A DNA stretch of 64,000 nucleotides from Datisca glomerata (lineage: Eukaryota; Streptophyta; Magnoliopsida; Cucurbitales; Datiscaceae), in NCBI GenBank assembly GCA_003255025.1, contig QANY01008633.1, forward strand, positions 62,001 through 126,000. Reading direction: 5' to 3'. Below the pieces are notes generated by a model. It did not search any database and was not told where the DNA came from. It worked only from the letters and a program-made list of their open reading frames with translations. The position numbers and the translations under genes are program-made. Below, in pieces: positions 22,617 through 34,069 of this stretch (positions are counted from its first letter, which is position 1; the number at the start of each line of letters is the position of its first letter).

Positions 22617-23412
22617 TTGTCAACCTACTAAGCAATACACAACAATTTCAGAACTAGATCTAGAAATTCTACAAATTAATCTACAAATTCAAAGTTCATA
22701 ACTACATTTTCATAATATATCAACCCATTCATAAATAAAATTTTACAAATTAAGAGTTTAAACATCACAAAATTGAGAAAATGCATCTAAAATTTGAGAA
22801 CCCAAAACACATGAAAATCTTGGGTTTGAGAGAGATTAAAGAGAGATATTACAAAATTGATGGAATATATCCATACAACATTCATAAAAAGATGAACAAT
22901 TTCAAGATTTGAAAAATAAATTTAAGAGATCAAAGGAGTTAGAAATACATATAGAGATTTGAGGGGTTCTTGCTAGTGATTTGAGAGATTGAGAATTTTT
23001 TTGGTAAATGAGAGTGGGCTAAGAGTGAGAGGGTGTAATGTTGGCGAAATGGCAGTAAACTCCGGCCACAATCGACGGCGAACGGCGGTGGGGAAGGGTG
23101 TTCGCGGGCTGAGGGGCTGTTTTGTTCGCGGGCTGAGAGGGCTGAGGTTGATGAAGAACTGCTTCTGCTTTCTGTACCACGATTTTTAAAGGTAGCGTTG
23201 AAGGCATTTCTATAAAAGATGTCTTCTACTATTAATGAATGCGTCGTTTATAAAAACGTCTTATACTTTTATAAAGGCGTCTTTACAAAAGACGGCTTCT
23301 ATGTGGCCTCAAATTTGTGGGCACGCCACCACGAATACGTCTTTTGCAAAGACACATTCGTCTTAGGTGTACCATTCCACCTTACTTTTAAAATTAGTTT
23401 CAAAGTACTATA

Positions 23413-24700
23413 TTTTAATTATTTTGTTCTAAAAGTAATGTAAAATACTAAAAGATCCCCTAGTCTTGGGATAAATGGTATTGAAGACAACATTTCAATT
23501 CCTCTTACCTTTTTTAGATACAAACATCTTTCAAATAGAATCCTCTGCTAGTATGAGATATTTCAGACTCAATGTTCTCATTGTCATGCTCCGAGTGAAC
23601 AAAACTTTAAAGATGGGACACTGTACCTTTAAGATAGGCTATCTCATATGGGCGGCAATGAGATGGTCTGTGGTATCTACATTATAGGAGCCTTCCTACA
23701 ATGACATAATGGAAGTATTGACAAGGTCTTGAGTATGGACTGGCTGTGATGGATTTATGGAGTGATCCAACTATATATATACCTAATTGTCCTCATGAGT
23801 ATCATTGTTAATGTATGACTTCATAATTTAGAAAATGCACTAGCTCCATTATAGTATTAGAAACCAATTTAACAGGGTCTCAAATACGACCTTCTTGTCT
23901 TTATCAACACAAGTAGTTATGATGGTCTCAATAAACATGAGGTGGGAACATCTCTTGACTTGTCCTTTGACTGGTATTCTTTTACGGAACTTTAGGATTG
24001 CCTCTTTCACATTTTTTTTATCATTGATCTCATTGTTTACATAGCTTTGTTCGTGACAGCATGGTGATAATGGGTGGCTAAATGTCCCATAGTGAAATAA
24101 GTAGAGAAAAAGTTTAGAATATTATAAAAAAAAGAGTAAAAAAAAAGACAATCCTAATCGATCGGTGGAATCAGATAGTAGCTTACAGAGGTCAACATTG
24201 ATCAACATGCGAGTGAAATGGCCATATGCACTCTCAAGAGTAGTTCTACCAAATTTGACGGCTACACCGATTCCATGTGCCATATATAAAAGAATTTGAT
24301 GGCCATATGCTCCCTCAAGAGAAGCTCTGTCAAATATGAGCATTCGTTGTGCGATACGAGCTGGGATTAAAGTTCAGAGTCCATGGTTGGAGTATAAGAG
24401 CCCCAAAAATCAAAGAGAGCGAACCAATACTCTAAACTCGAGCTTATTGACTTCACAATTCCAAAGTAAATGAAAAAAAAAAATTTGATCAAGAGAGTTG
24501 AGACACCATTGAGAAATAAGCTTCCAAATAGACTGGAGTTTTACTTTGAGTGCTGAAAGCTTCCATTGTACATCTATTTTGACAAAAAAAATTACTGATA
24601 AGAGAAGGCTACAAAATTTTAATCGTTCTTCATTGGCTTTCAGATTGACTACAATTGCAACATTGTCAAAAAATTTCTTTGGCAAGAGCCTGGAATAATG
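23413..24700 (-). mobile_element. LINE ORF1 relic with DUF4283-like domain (segment 1 of the split minus-strand LINE)
   Basis: On the minus strand from 24685: MPKKFFDNVAIVVNLKANEE, VQWKLSALKVKLQSIWKLIS, DQIFFFHLLWNCEVNKLEF. Then, with shifts, LILQPWTLNFNPSSYRTTNAH, a disrupted stretch, and VAVKFGRTTLESAYGHFTRM followed by INVDL. The order 'W-x-L...F-F-F-x-F...V...W-x-x-x-F-x-P...N-A...V-K-x-D-x-x-T...G-x-Y-G-H-x-x-R-V-L-V-x-V-D-L' is that of the DUF4283 domain in ORF1 of plant LINEs. A repeated block (GGCCATATGC...CTCTCAAGAG at about 24219 and 24301) lies inside. Below 24100 the sequence is too decayed to assign. Confidence 0.7.
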
Positions 24701-27439
24701 ACGGAGGAGACTGGTTGAACATATGATTTCATGCTCAAAGAATCGCCTGTTCGAGAATCGTATGCATTATCATCTTTTTGGATTGAAGGGAGTCTGACTT
24801 CTTATTTGCAATTCTGAAAAAGTGTATATGATGAGATAACCATGATGGTAGAAAACCTAACCAAAATAGCCAACTACAAATGGTCGCGGCTAAGAAAAGT
24901 AAATCATCCCATCAAAATCAATTCGAGGCAAAGACCAAAACCAAATGAATCAGTGACTACAAAATCACAGGGCCTACGACAAGAACCGAATCAGGCATGA
25001 GACGATGGTGATTCTGCTCGTTGCAACGTCTATGTTACAGTTGTGAATCTGTCTCACTTAAGTTATCCCCTGTTTCGGTCATATGTAACTCTCTTATTTA
25101 TATTAAGCATTATAATTTCATTCATTTCAGTTGTTTTGTCCTCAGTCCGTCAACCACTCAATCAGTCATAGCCACTTGGTGATTCCTCGTGGCTCGGGCC
25201 AATCAGTCGCAGTCACTTAGTGGTCTGCCAATTTGTCTCGACCGAATCATTCAGCTACCTGATCAATCATTGCCACCTGACTGTCATTCCGGATCCCTTT
25301 CATCTGTTCTCGTTCTTCTTCTGATCCTTTTTTCCCATTCTTGAACAATTCAACGAGTTTCTTGCCCGTTCAGGATAGTTCTCTGAGTCACAGGTTCCTT
25401 TTCCCGTTCCAGAGGCGTGAGTCTTTCGTCAGTCTTTTCCTGTTGGCCAACCAACTTTTCCCGTTCTGGTGCTCTTTCCTATTCTCGGTCTTCGTCCGGT
25501 CATTCTTCGTTTGTTTACGGGTGTCTCGCGATATCACTCTTCTCTCTCGTTTCCGCTTTTTTCTCACTTTCTGCCAGCCTTGTCCACGTGGCCGTGAGTA
25601 TTTTTTATCTGTCCAGGTTGTTTAATGTATTCCTCTTGAGCACTATTTTTCATCCAGACTTGTGTTTGCACAAGTTTCTTACGTAGGTTTCTCTTATTAA
25701 ATGCGATTATGTATTCATATTCTGACTTAGTTATATAAGAAATTATATTAGACGACTTAAGTGCATTTTTCTCTTTGCTATTTTGGCCTTAATTAAGTGC
25801 ATTTTTCTTATCAGCTTTTTTATATAAGTTGTGATTGTCAGTTATAACGTTTTCATCTCTTGGTTCTGTGTATTATCCGTCATTTGAGAAAAACAGCGTA
25901 TTATTGTTGCAAGAAAAAATAATCTCTGAATTTTGCTATCCCATATACGACGGTAGTTCTACTGGGAGACAATGCTAATGTCATATACGATGATGCTTTT
26001 GCTAACTGAGTTTTCCTAGCGATCGAGTGACTAATTTATATTACCTTAAACATTACGATACTGGCTAACCTCACGTGCTGACATGCATATCCACTACCAC
26101 TATCTACTCCTTTAATCATATATTTAAGAATGACTCAGGACTATGCATCTTTCTTCACTTAAGTTAACTTAAGCCTTAAACTTTGTTAAAGAAATTTTTT
26201 TTTTGGCTATAAAAGCAAAGATATTAAAAACTAGTTGAACTTTCGTACGTATGCCATATATGTTTAATAGTCTCAAGATTGGATATACATAAATATTAAT
26301 ATTATAATAAAATATAAATAACGAGACAAAATAAGTTGATATACTAATTAAGCTATACACTCATATGTTGAAATCATGCACTCGAATTATAATCCTCAAT
26401 TTCGTTAAGAAAAATACTATGCATAACAAGGTGATCTAATAGTATATCAACCCTTGATATCCGATAGAAATTCCCACGTAGCAAAGCATAATAAAGGACT
26501 TTTGCGTCACTTGAAAAAAGTTATGAACGTCATGCATTTGTTTTGCGTAAAAGAGGTTGATTAGGACACCACTTTAAAATGGATTTCGTGGGTGGCATGG
26601 CAACCCAAAAACATGGCATACACAAATTATGGGCCACGCAGGAGTATTGAGAGATGCACAGACAATATTCCGAGCTTTCGGCCTCTCTCTTTTTTTTCTT
26701 GTTTTTGACTGAAATGCAAAAACCAAGCTGTTGAATTTTCTAGTCACAATTATTTGACAAAAAAATATCACATTTAAAATTTTGTCCCTGCAATTGAAAA
26801 AATTCAAATTTTATAGTTAAGCACAAAAATTGTCATTCACATGGCTCTTCTCCTCCTAAAATTGCCTTCTCTTTTATGGACATAAATGATCAAGTGGGGA
26901 GTGGTAGTCACATAGATGTAGCACCACCACCCCCCATCCTCACCAACATTCACCCATCATATGTGTATGAGCTGCCTACACTAATTCCCTTAGGTGGAAG
27001 ACACCAATCCCAACTTCGTCTCACCCAATCTATTATGATTAGCTACAAGGCTTATTAGAAAGGTCATTTTAGATAAATGTACAGATATGGGATTGTAGGA
27101 CAAATTTGATTTCTTTGAATAATTTTCAGCTATAACAATGATGGGTTCTCACATTTTTAATGACTTCCGGATGAATATTCATGACACGACATAATATGAC
27201 ATAATATACGTGAATATTTTAATTTATAGAACGAAAAGTTGTAACAACATACTAATTCTCGCTGTAATTTGCACATAGTTAAAGACAATAATATGAGAAA
27301 ATAAATAATATGAGGAAAATATCTAGTTTGAAATCAATGTAATGTTATTAATTCAAGTTCATTTATATATTTAGGGTAAGATATTAAGATGGTTGGAGAT
27401 TGAAAGAAAAGTGCAAAAGACGTGGGTGTAGTGGAGTGG
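24701..27439. other. No gene recognised
   Basis: Contains a C/T-rich tract with long shadow ORFs at about 25340-25690 and AT-rich DNA after 25690. A segment at 25570-25620 (CCTTGTCCACGTG, then TATTTTTTATCTGTCCA) has a diverged relative at about 58103-58146. No coding signature on either strand. Confidence 0.5.
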
Positions 27440-27499
27440 AGTTGCCATAGAAGCTACAATAGGTGCTGCTCTATTTTTAATTGCAAACTCTTAATTATA

Positions 27500-27640
27500 A
27501 AAAATGTAGAGAGAGACCATGCGAGGAGGAACATAAGGCCGGCACGCACCGTAAGACACGCGTGTGTGCGCGCGCACCAAGTTCTGACGCGCTGAGCAAA
27601 GCAAGCAGCTATGCGTTGCCTAACCCCAAGTGGATGCACT
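27500..27640. other. GC-rich patch with an alternating purine-pyrimidine run
   Basis: GACACGCGTGTGTGCGCGCGCAC occupies about 27554-27576. It is an alternating run in an otherwise AT-rich region, a composition able to adopt left-handed DNA. A TATA-like CTTATATCC follows at about 27639. No exon was identified. Confidence 0.35.
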
Positions 27641-29841
27641 TATATCCACCATTTACATTCATCCTTTTTCTCTTCAACTATGAATACCGGGCACGTTCTT
27701 CCAACGTATTAATTTTCTTAGTATTTTTGTCAAATTATTTTCTTTTCTTCTTTTTGTAAAAATATTTTAATTATTTAATTCATCTTTATTAACTTTCAGC
27801 ATTAATTTTAAATTTATTTACAAAAGTTTCTAAATGAAATTTAAAATTTTAGGGTTTTTGATAAGTATACCCCTATTATAGAAATACCAGACAAAAATAA
27901 ATCTTCCCTATTATAGAAATAATAAGTAAAAATCAATCATGAAAAGCAATAGATGCAAACATAACTCTTTAACTAATATTATAAAGTGAGTGATACTGAA
28001 TTTCAAAAATACTCTTATTATATTTAAAATAAATTAACGGGTGCAAAATTTTAGGAATTGTCATTCTTACATATTAAAAATATAAGAATCATTTTTTCAT
28101 GTAGAAATTTAAAATGACTCACGTACTACAATCTCCATTTTGAGGGATTTAATGCATAAACATGACTTAAAATTTATGTCATTTGCTAGTAGAACTCCTA
28201 AATATTAAAAATGACTTAGGAAGCCTCTAAACTTTGATAAGTATGCAACAACCCCCTTTTTGTTAATTTTAACATTTAGTTGGACGCTATAAGAGTAAGA
28301 GAAATCACTTAATCACTTTATTTTCATATGAAAATCATATAATAATTTGTGAAATTTCTTAAATTTAAGTGATTACACTATCTATTGCCTATAATCTTCA
28401 TTAAATTGAGTTGAAAACTAACAAAAATAAATATCAATCTATCACTCGCATGAACTTTGGAAGTTATTGGTTGTGATTGAGTATGGGCTTTTTAAAAAAT
28501 TAATTATAAAGATTGGACATTTGGTGCTTACTCATGTCTAGTCATCCTTACGAGGGCTTGGATGTATGTCTACCATTTAATTAAAAAATTACTTCGATAT
28601 GGTTATTTCATGTGAATGGTAAAATAAATATATGGATTTTACATTGAAGTTAGCATCAATCATTGAAAATGTATAAATCTATATACTTGGAGATTGGGGT
28701 TTAGTTGTTTAATTACTGCCTAATTATCGTGCATCGGACCACCCTTTTTTAACCTTTTTTTCGTTACATTTTTTTATTTTTCAACTTGTTTAACATGGGA
28801 TAGGATCCCTAACCAGCTACTCATCTACTCATCTTCAATGTCCTCATAAAGACGATACTTAAGTATGATAATTACGCTTTTTAGTTTTAATTTGAGGTAG
28901 TATAATCCAGAGAATCTGAATTATACTGTTTTTTCTTTATGTTTTTTAAATGAAAGTATGAGAGTCACATGATTCGAATTCAAAATTATAAATGACTAAG
29001 TTATCTTCACTCTCCCGAAATAGAGAGAATTAATGGAATAACCGATTTTAAAGATGAGTTAACTAAATGCTTGGATAGTTAAAAATTAAAAAAAAATGTT
29101 CAAAAAAGGATAAGACTGGTGTGAATAACTCAGTAATCACATATAACTACCACTAGTTGTTAGGTGAGAATTCTGAAAATTTGGTAATTTTTGTAAAAAC
29201 AAAATTCATAGCGACAATTTACTTTAACCCACCCTTAAAGATTGATTTCTTTTTTGTTATTTCTGATAATACATGGACTACAAGTTATTTAGACAATTCT
29301 AAATAAAAAAATTGCATGGGGAAGTATTAATTAAGATGTCATTGACTATAAACTGATTGATGTATTATCAAATCGAGAAAGAATTGGATTTGAATAATTA
29401 AGGGAATACCCAAGTTGCTAATTGGTCAAATTGACCAAGCAAAACCCACTTGTTTTGTTCCACTATCTTCTAATCTTAATTATAATTTTATTTCAGCTTT
29501 TAATATATGCTGATCTCCTCGAGCTAAACATGGACGTGCTTCAAAGAGACTGGACGTCTTAAAATTTTCGCAATTGATTATTAATTGTTGGATTTTAACT
29601 AAGTTTTTCATATTCACTAAAAAAACTAAGTATTTCATATGATTTATCACAGGTTAGAATTCGAGTAAGTTTGTTAGTGTAACCGGTCCTAGTGATATTT
29701 GTATTCACGAAATTTAGAGTTTGATTTCTATAAATTTTTCTTTTGCTTATGATAATAAAAAATTGTGATTTATAACCCTAACTATTCACCTTCTTAGTTT
29801 AGGAAAACTTTACAATGTCGGGAATAATTTTTCGGCATTGA
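27641..29841. other. AT-rich intergenic DNA, no gene recognised
   Basis: A short tandem pair (CCCTATTATAGAAATA at about 27872 and 27907) is the only structure seen. Confidence 0.5.
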
Positions 29842-29903
29842 TGCTGGGTTTTTGTGGTTCTTAGATTACTTTTCAAGTAATCTGGGTCACACAAAGCCCA
29901 GCA
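29842..29903. repeat. 62-base near-perfect hairpin
   Basis: TGCTGGG...AGATTACTT pairs with AAGTAATCT...CCCAGCA around the three-base loop TTC. The stem is about 30 bases with a few mismatches near its middle. It sits 22 bases upstream of the minisatellite array. It could be a small MITE or a foldback; no termini or target duplication were identified. Confidence 0.7.
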
Positions 29904-29925
29904 GGTAGCAATTTTTTTTTTAGGG

Positions 29926-30590
29926 GTTCACTAAATACGTACTGAGATTCATTAAATATGTATAAAATAACAATACTTAGAGGAGTTCACCAAATACATA
30001 GTAGGGTTCACCAATTTTATAGTGGGTTCATCAATTACGTATGAGGTTCACCAATTACGTACTTAAATTCATCAATTACGTAGTGAGATTCACCAAATAC
30101 TTACAAACGAATAATTCTTATAGGAGTTCACCAATTATGTAGTGAAGTTCACCAATTACGTACTAAATAATAATTCTTGGAAGAGTTCACCAATTACGCA
30201 GTGGGGCTCATACAAATACGTACAAAAGAATAATTCTTAGAAGGATTCACCAATTACGTAGTGAGATTCACTACTTACGTAGTGGGGTTCACCAATTACG
30301 TAGTGAGGTTCACTAAATATGTATAAAAGAATAATTCTTAGAGAGGTTCATAAATTACGTAGTGGGGTTCACCAATCACCTACTGAGATTCACTAATTAC
30401 GTACAAAAGAATAATTTTTGGTGGGGTTCACCAATTATGTAGTGGAGTTCACGAAATATATACAAATTAATCATTCTTTGAGGGGTTCACCAAATACGTA
30501 TTGAGGTTCAGCAATTACGTAGTGGGGTTCACCAATTACGTAATGAGGTTCACCAATTACATACTAGGGTTCACCAATCTATTCTGACGA
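29926..30590. repeat. Minisatellite array of about 26 units in two lengths
   Basis: The short unit is 20-22 bases, consensus GGTTCACCAATTACGTAGTG. The long unit, about 37 bases, starts the same way and adds ACAAAAGAATAATTCTTAGA, containing the palindrome AAGAATAATTCTT. By eye about seven long units are scattered among nineteen short ones. Most units contain the palindrome TACGTA. Substitutions are frequent (TTC-A/C, AAT/AAA, TACGTA/TATGTA), so the array is not freshly expanded. No open frame crosses it. Confidence 0.9.
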
Positions 30591-30599
30591 TTTCTCTAA

Positions 30600-31859
30600 C
30601 CAATACCAGCAGTGTTTATCCAATACCGATGATTTTTTACCTAATCCCACCACGCATGTAGATCTCTGAATAAGTTTTGATTTGATATATTACAGCTCAT
30701 ATGATTTCATCCGAGTCAAAAGTTACGCCTTCAGAAAGTTGACATGCGCGTGGAACGATCCAATAGGGAGTATTTGGACCAAACGTCTATGTGTCTGGCA
30801 TCTGGGTCCCAAATGCGACCAGCATGCCCCAAACGCCAGTCACGATAGTAATATGCTTATTAATAGTTTAAATTAAATATTATATTATATTAATACGAAC
30901 ATCAAGGTCGATATATAAACATTCTCTCTTAAAATTTCAATCTTAAAAAATTGCCAAATAATAGAAGATGACGATTTATTGGATGGTTTTACGTTGATGT
31001 TGTGCTAAAATATGTGTTAGACTTCAAGCAGTGTGTGAGATTGGAATGGCCGATAAATTTCATGAATGTTTTCAAGTCAATGTGCATACATGGCACGCGT
31101 ATTTCCTCTAGTAGCCAAAATTAAATCAAAATTTATAAATAGGGAATCATTTCATCACAAATGATGTGTCAAAGATATATATGTGGCATTCAAAGAGAGG
31201 CCTAGGTGGCGCCTATATGACACGATAAGAACGATGTATAATAATAGTAAATATGTTTATAAGGGACACCGCTAAAATATAAAGGCGACGTACCCACGAC
31301 TACGCTTGTAAGGGTGGTCCCTGGACTTATAAAGGTGGCGACTCCATTGTTGAGTTATACTTTAAGTGTTGTGACACGCCTTTGAGCTTAGTGATAAATG
31401 TTCGAAGACTATTCCTTGCCTGAGAACAATCTGGGAGATGTGTTCTAGTAGAATTAAGACAATATTATGCTATATAAAGAGAGAAAAACCTTCTTGAAGG
31501 GTCTGGTCTCTTTAGGCGCCTTCGAAGTGCCCACTTCTGATAAAGAAAGGTCAAAGCGCGACGAGCTCATGAACCGCCTCGGGCCCCTAGGGGCGGTTCC
31601 TCATTGTGTGGTCGTCCTCGGAATGGTCCAAGGGCAATTAGTGTGTTCTTACAGTAAGCTGTTATGCGTTAGTATAAGCCTTCCGTTTGTGAGTTGGTGA
31701 TTCAACTGCTTGATGCCATGGAGACACGACTAGTTTAGGACGTAAAGGGTGGCCACATTTTATGGGTGCGGTCACGTTTTATCAGTATGGTCAGATTTTA
31801 GGTTTGACCACGTTTAGTACATGAATTTTATGTTGTTACAAGGGACATGTTCGTGATCC
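30600..31859. other. No gene recognised
   Basis: A GC-richer block at 31470-31640 holds an 8-base-stem hairpin (GAACCGCC...GGCGGTTC, 31570-31598) and a 77-codon ORF without recognisable motifs. TATATAAAG occurs at 31472. This may be the upstream part of an LTR whose end lies at about 32090. Confidence 0.35.
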
Positions 31860-32100
31860 CCACTTGGTCTCATCTGTATAAGAGGATATTGGTATCATTA
31901 TAGGGATCACCACCATCATCGTTACTCTCACATTTCCCTAGGCCAAGAAACCAGAGAATATTTCACGCTTGGGATTCTCACCAATCTTAGAGTAGCAAAG
32001 ACATTTGTTACATTCTTGACGTAGACCTAAAGTGCTTGTCTTTCATCCTTTTGGTCACACCAATTTCATGTTCCCAAACTTATTTGTCATTAGACTAGAT
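31860..32100 (+). mobile_element. Possible R/U5 end of a gypsy-type LTR
   Basis: TGTATAAGAGGAT at about 31877 resembles an LTR TATA box. CTCTCACATTT, ATTCTTGACGTAGAC and AAGTGCTTGTCTTTC follow at the spacing of the 'TTGAGCGTCGGAGTGCTT' end of many plant gypsy LTRs. No partner LTR, primer site or coding domain was found, so this is tentative. Confidence 0.3.
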
Positions 32101-33840
32101 CGCTCATTTCATATCACTTTTAAATCCCTAAACAAATTTATTAACACTTATAGGAGGGAGATACAATGGTGAATATATCTAAAGATTTGTAAATTGTCTA
32201 ATGAAAGCATAAATCATCTTGGGGAAAGTACTTGGACATCATTTGATGTTTATCTAAAAAATGTGGACACTTCCTGTAGTCTAAAAAAAGCACAGACCTC
32301 TCTGTACATATTATTTTGGAGACAAAAAATCAAAAAAACATTATTTTCCCTACTAACGGTGTTGAAGTTTCTCAAAATACAAAGAATACTCTTATTTTTT
32401 TATATTGTTTACTGGATAGAACTTGAATTTTTGTGTTTGGAGGGTTTTCTCAAGTTTTAAGGGAAATAACCCAATTTCATATTTTGAGGGTTTTCTCAAG
32501 TTTGGGTTTTCTCGAGTATGAATTTTCTCGGGTACGGGTCATTGTTACTTAAATGGGTCCCGATCTAAGGTTAGTTTGATCATTTCATTCTTTAACTAAA
32601 CTTTTTGTAACAGATTTATCTTTTCTTAAAACACATAGGGTGTTCATGTGTTTTAGCTAAACCACAGAAGATATACAATTACTTTTCCCAATTATCTTTT
32701 AGATATTATTAATGAGATTTTGAATTCATTTCATAATAATAATATTAGTATTATTTTAATAAACAACATGATGTGTTTAATAACAGATTGTAAAATATGC
32801 CATTTCCAGTTTAATAACAGATTGTAAAAAAAAAACTAATAAAAGATAAATTTATTAATAATAACTTGTGCTAGAAAAAAAGTAGATTAGAAAATTGTGA
32901 TATTTAAAAATTTTATTGAAACATATTTAATAAAGACACATACTTTGATTTAGAGACTGGACTCTGTCTCACTAATCTTAGAGTACACAATAAATTTTTG
33001 GTTAAGAGTTTTTTATAAGTGCACCGTGAATAATTCAAAACACATAATCTTCAGGCTAAATATCATAAGTTGAGCCATTTACTTGATTCAAAAGGTGACC
33101 TGGGAGGGAGCAAACCTCCCAATTCCGATGATTAGTTGAGCTATTCTTGTGGTTATCGTTGTGATTGATCAATCAAATTTTACCTTATTCTTATTCTAAT
33201 CTTTGACCGTTAGTTAATAAGTTGTGAAAAATTAACCACACATGTTTGTGTAAATGGATGTAATAAATGAAAGCAGTTTTTGGTTCAAAAATTAAAATTC
33301 CTTCTTATTATTTGTTTCAGTTTCGCCCTAAAGAGTTGCTACTTACTTGGGAGACTGACCGTTAGCTAAGCAACGGGGACATGGATCCTTGTCCATTTGG
33401 TCGCTCCACAAACCTTGGAGACGGTTAAAAGTTAAAAAAAAACCCTGATTTTTCACTAACACGTCACACGTGGTTTTATTTAATGGTTTTACCGCGCCAC
33501 TGTATATCGAAATTTCAAGCGCCGCCACAAGCGTACTGTAGAACAAGCCCCCACTATTCATTCCCTATATTCATAACTTTTGCTAAAATGCGCCTGGGGC
33601 TTAGTTTACACTCGCTCTTCCCCTCTCTGTTTCCGGAAACTCTCGAGTCTTGCCCCTATTATAAATTTCTTACTCACGACCGTGAGATGAACCGAAATTG
33701 GAAAGAAAGCTGCAGAGAGAGAAACTAGAGAGAGAGAGCCAGAGGGGGTGTTTCTTTGATACTTTTTTAAGTTGCAGGTTTTGGAGTATCGTGTCGGGAG
33801 GGTCTGATTGTACAAATCTTTTTTTTCTTTTTCTGAAATA
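32101..33840. other. Intergenic DNA upstream of the ACR gene
   Basis: Repeated GGGTTTTCTC(A/G)AGT motifs at 32441-32520. A GA-rich tract (GAGAGAGAAAC...GAGAGAGAGAG, 33713-33740) lies about 330 bases upstream of the ACR start and could be a GAGA-type promoter element. No coding sequence recognised. Confidence 0.45.
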
Positions 33841-33879
33841 TTTTCGGGTCAGAATATTTCTTTAATGAAGGGATACGAT

Positions 33880-33953
33880 TATATAAATATTTTGTTTCCT
33901 TAGTGAGAGAGATCAAAGAAGAGAGGGCGAGATCTACTGGGTGTATATAAATA
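33880..33953 (+). promoter_or_regulatory. Two TATA boxes of the ACR gene
   Basis: TATATAAATAT at 33880-33890 and TATATAAATA at 33944-33953 both lie on the plus strand upstream of the ATG at 34070. The second would place transcription start near 33975-33985 and a leader of about 90 bases. The first would give a leader longer by about 60 bases. Confidence 0.55.
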
Positions 33954-34069
33954 TCCCTTTTTCTGCTTACCCATTGTTGTATTCCAACATTTGTCGAGTG
34001 TTTTTCAAAGAACCGAGAAAAGAACTTTAGTATAGCAAGAAGATATTACAAAATCCTCAGGAATTGCAA

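Larger units (their letters stand above)
19918..23412 (-). mobile_element. Mutator-like element (MULE) carrying a MAIN-like plant mobile domain gene
   Basis: The outer ends form an imperfect inverted pair: GTTTGAAACTAATTCTAAAA near 19929 against TTTAAAATTAGTTTCAAAG near 23387. Further in, both ends carry GGCGTCTTTTGTAAAGACG-type palindromes (19975-20065; 23260-23360), consistent with long MULE TIRs. All coding content is on the minus strand: a MULE transposase N-terminal fragment followed by a plant mobile domain gene. No DDE transposase core is present, so it is non-autonomous. Exact ends and the 9-base target duplication could not be settled. It separates the ORF1 and endonuclease parts of the minus-strand LINE. 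Confidence 0.7.

Noticed and set aside
25341..25686. Two overlapping plus-strand ORFs of about 90 codons
   Set aside because: Both are open only because the DNA is T/C-rich. The products are Phe/Leu/Ser-rich without motifs, and neither frame shows coding bias over the other.
29842..29925. Helitron 3' end, because of the strong hairpin
   Set aside because: No CTRR/CTAG terminus 10-12 bases after the hairpin and no Rep/helicase or matching 5' TC end.
29926..30590. CRISPR-like regular repeats
   Set aside because: The units are contiguous without unique spacers, diverged, and the genome is eukaryotic. It is a minisatellite.
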